14,828 bases of DNA. Source: an uncultured bacterium (GTDB lineage: Bacteria; Spirochaetota; Spirochaetia; Sphaerochaetales; Sphaerochaetaceae). This document shows, one piece after another, positions 12,810 through 14,828 of this stretch (its first letter is position 1; each line of letters opens with the position of its first letter). The notes beneath the pieces are model-generated. The model saw nothing but the letters and a program-made list of their open reading frames with translations. It made no database searches and was not told where the DNA came from. A program made the translations under genes and the position numbers. The stretch lies in NCBI GenBank assembly GCA_905215015.1, contig CAJMOS010000077.1, forward strand, positions 1 through 14,828, read 5' to 3'.

Positions 12810-14828
12810 ATGGATTTTTACCACAAGGACAAGCCGTTTACCGACGAGCTGTTCAAGAACCCGCCCAAGGAATTCCGGGGTACGCCGTTTTGGGCCTGGA
12901 ATTGCAAGATAGATCCCAAAGTGATTCCCGAACAGATCGGGGTCTTCAAGGAAATGGGTTTCGGAGGCTTCCATATCCATTCGAGGATAGGCCTGGATAC
13001 CGAATATCTTGGGAAGGAGTTCCTTGACGATGTCCAGCTGAGCCTTGATGAAGGCAGGAAACGGGACATGCTGACCTACCTCTATGATGAGGACAAGTGG
13101 CCGAGCGGGTACGGTGCGGGCAGGGTTACCTGCCATCCCGAATGGCGGACGCACTTTCTGCTGTTCTCCAGCCACCCATATGCACAAGGCTATTATCGCC
13201 CGGAAAGGGACAGCGATGGAACGGTGGGCCGCAATGGCAAGATCCAATTGGCAGCCAGCTATCGGATCGAGCAGGATGCAAAAGGCCGGATGCTCCGCTA
13301 TGAGCGCCTTCCTGCTTCCCAGCCAGCCGGATCCACGCATGTCTGGTATCTCTACGAGGGGGTGGTCAATCCTCTTCCTTGGTTCAACAACCAAGGCTAT
13401 GTGGACGTGCTGAGCAAGGAGGCGATTACCGCCTTTACCAAGGTGACCCATGACGTATATGCCAAGCGCTTCCAGGCAGAATTCGGCAAGGACATTCCCT
13501 CGATCTTTACCGACGAGCCCCAGTTCTACAAGATCTCCAACTTGTCCGGCTCGATGGAAGGCGATGCCGCTATTCCCTATACGCCGGCCCTGCCTGACGC
13601 CTTCCGGAAGGAAAACGGAAAGGATTTGTTTGATGTGATTCCCGAGTTCTTCCTGGAGGTCCAAGGGGAGAGTACGGTCCGCTACCAGCTCATGAAGGTC
13701 ATTTCCCGTTTGTTCAGCGAGAGCTACGCGGGAACGTTGGGAGCCTGGTGCGACCAGCACGGAATCCTGCTGACGGGACATTTGATGAAGGAGCCGACTC
13801 TTGACTCGCAGAGTCGCTCCGTGGGGGAGACGATGGCCAGCTACCGCTATTTTGGCATCCCCGGCATCGACATGCTGGCCAACCGTTACGAATACGCGAC
13901 CGCCAAACAGGTGGAGAGTGCGGTGCATCAATGGGACAAGCCAGGCGCCTTGTCCGAGTTGTACGGGGTGACCAACTGGGATTTCGATTTCCGTGGCCAC
14001 CTCAGCCAAGGCAACTGGCAGGCCGCCTTGGGAATCACCACCCGGGTACCCCATCTGTCGTGGATGAGCATGGGGGGAGAGGCAAAGCGGGATTATCCTG
14101 CCGCCATCGACGCACACAGCCCTTGGTATCGTGAGTACAGGCAGGTTGAGGACCATTTTGCCCGGGTGAACACCGCCATGACCCGGGGGCGTGCGGTGGA
14201 GACCATCGCCCTGGTCCACCCGGTGGAAAGCTATTGGCAGCAGTTGGGACCGGATGACCTGACCGGAGCAAGCCGGAAACGGCTGGAAGCGCAGTTCAAG
14301 GAGGTGACCGAGGGGTTGCTGTTCCATTCCCTTGACTTCGACTACCTCTGCGAGTCGACGCTGCCCGAGCTTTACCGGGAAAGCTCCGACGACAAGCTGC
14401 ATGTGGGTTCCATGGCCTACCAGGTCGTGGTGGTGCCGCCGATGAGCACCATCAGGAACACCACCCTCCAGGTTTTGCTCGCATTTGCCGGACGGGGAGG
14501 GAAGGTGCTCTTCCTTGGGGAGAAACCGAGCTCGATTGACGGCAGGAAAGCGCGGTTGCCCGAGGAACTCGTCTCCCATTCCGAGTCGATTCCCTTCAGC
14601 ATAGACTCCCTGGTATCCGCATTGGCGCCCTACCGTACCGTCGCTATCGAACAAGTGCGCGACGGCAGCCAGATGCCACGGATGCTCTATCAGCTCCGGG
14701 AAGAGGAAAACGGCGAGCGCTGGCTCTTTGTCTGCCATGCAAAGGAACTGCCCCCCGACGAGGTCCAGTCCCGCCCCGAAGATCCCCATTTGGAACGCAT
14801 GTTGATAAAAGTCCGGGGACGATATGCT
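12810..14828 (+). CDS. GH106-like glycoside hydrolase (alpha-L-rhamnosidase-like), 3' end outside window
   Basis: The frame is open for 673 codons with no stop, and runs off the window. AAGGAGG (12798-12804) precedes the ATG by 5 nt and follows directly on the permease stop, so it belongs to the transporter operon. The N-terminus has no signal peptide, so the enzyme should be cytoplasmic. Recognisable stretches are FWAWN (27-31), GFGGFHIHSRIGL (50-62), YDEDKWPSG (92-100) and IFTDEP (232-237, with acidic Asp235 and Glu236). They belong to a (beta/alpha)8-barrel glycosidase group annotated as GH106 alpha-L-rhamnosidase or as unassigned relatives. The region near residue 540 (VVVPPMSTIRN) fits the glutamine-amidotransferase-like beta-alpha domain seen after such barrels. 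Predicted role: cleavage of an imported oligosaccharide, perhaps rhamnose-containing. Family members often have about 900-1100 residues, so a beta-sandwich C-terminus probably lies beyond 14828. The sugar specificity is inference. Confidence 0.75.
   Translation, partial: MDFYHKDKPFTDELFKNPPKEFRGTPFWAWNCKIDPKVIPEQIGVFKEMGFGGFHIHSRIGLDTEYLGKEFLDDVQLSLDEGRKRDMLTYLYDEDKWPSGYGAGRVTCHPEWRTHFLLFSSHPYAQGYYRPERDSDGTVGRNGKIQLAASYRIEQDAKGRMLRYERLPASQPAGSTHVWYLYEGVVNPLPWFNNQGYVDVLSKEAITAFTKVTHDVYAKRFQAEFGKDIPSIFTDEPQFYKISNLSGSMEGDAAIPYTPALPDAFRKENGKDLFDVIPEFFLEVQGESTVRYQLMKVISRLFSESYAGTLGAWCDQHGILLTGHLMKEPTLDSQSRSVGETMASYRYFGIPGIDMLANRYEYATAKQVESAVHQWDKPGALSELYGVTNWDFDFRGHLSQGNWQAALGITTRVPHLSWMSMGGEAKRDYPAAIDAHSPWYREYRQVEDHFARVNTAMTRGRAVETIALVHPVESYWQQLGPDDLTGASRKRLEAQFKEVTEGLLFHSLDFDYLCESTLPELYRESSDDKLHVGSMAYQVVVVPPMSTIRNTTLQVLLAFAGRGGKVLFLGEKPSSIDGRKARLPEELVSHSESIPFSIDSLVSALAPYRTVAIEQVRDGSQMPRMLYQLREEENGERWLFVCHAKELPPDEVQSRPEDPHLERMLIKVRGRYA

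Noticed and set aside
12762..14789. A 675-codon open frame antisense to the glycoside hydrolase
   Set aside because: The plus frame has a ribosome binding site, operon position and conserved GH motifs. The minus frame has none of these and begins in no sensible context.
1..14828. CRISPR arrays, phage genes, toxin-antitoxin or defence modules
   Set aside because: No regularly spaced repeats, integrase, capsid, nuclease or toxin-antitoxin pairs were seen. The window is metabolic, envelope and regulatory in content.

Overview
The window looks like chromosome from a free-living or commensal spirochaete, most probably Sphaerochaeta-like. This rests on gene style, not on a database match: the periplasmic binding protein has the export signal ending AFA-QGSKEP that is common in Treponema and Sphaerochaeta, there is a membrane-anchored TPR protein pair, and a patatin is fused to a probable outer-membrane beta-barrel. 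Base composition is moderately GC-rich and strong AGGAGG-type ribosome binding sites precede most genes.

Layout. Positions 1-300 hold no intact gene; a short coding tail at 201-296 resembles the C-terminus of an ISL3-type transposase. A tRNA-Leu(CAA) follows on the minus strand (373-460), with its own promoter and a strong intrinsic terminator. A secreted patatin/beta-barrel protein (587-2656, plus) converges on a two-gene minus-strand operon of paralogous membrane TPR proteins (5125 to 2952). Two hairpins lie in the convergent gap. Divergent from the TPR operon is a plus-strand pair: queH, the queuosine enzyme epoxyqueuosine reductase (5196-5783), and a HAD-family phosphatase (5801-6397).

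The right half is a carbohydrate-uptake locus. A YesM-like sensor histidine kinase and YesN-like AraC-type response regulator (minus, 9575 to 6386) are divergent from a plus-strand operon. That operon encodes an ABC sugar-binding protein (9714-11024), two MalF/MalG-type permeases (11088-11963 and 11960-12799), and a large signal-less glycoside hydrolase resembling GH106 alpha-L-rhamnosidases (12810 to beyond the window end). A plausible reading is that the kinase senses a plant or mucin oligosaccharide, the regulator activates the divergent operon, the transporter imports the sugar and the hydrolase cleaves it in the cytoplasm. No transporter ATPase is encoded in the window, so a shared MsiK/MsmK-type ATPase is expected elsewhere.

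The points most worth a second look are four. The tandem TPR proteins share a C-terminal LD-x-SDE-x-YL motif. The queH/TPR divergent gap has two mirror-image promoter candidates sharing one self-complementary TTGCAA. The patatin-barrel protein has a changed nucleophile elbow. A hairpin sits between the binding protein and its permeases.
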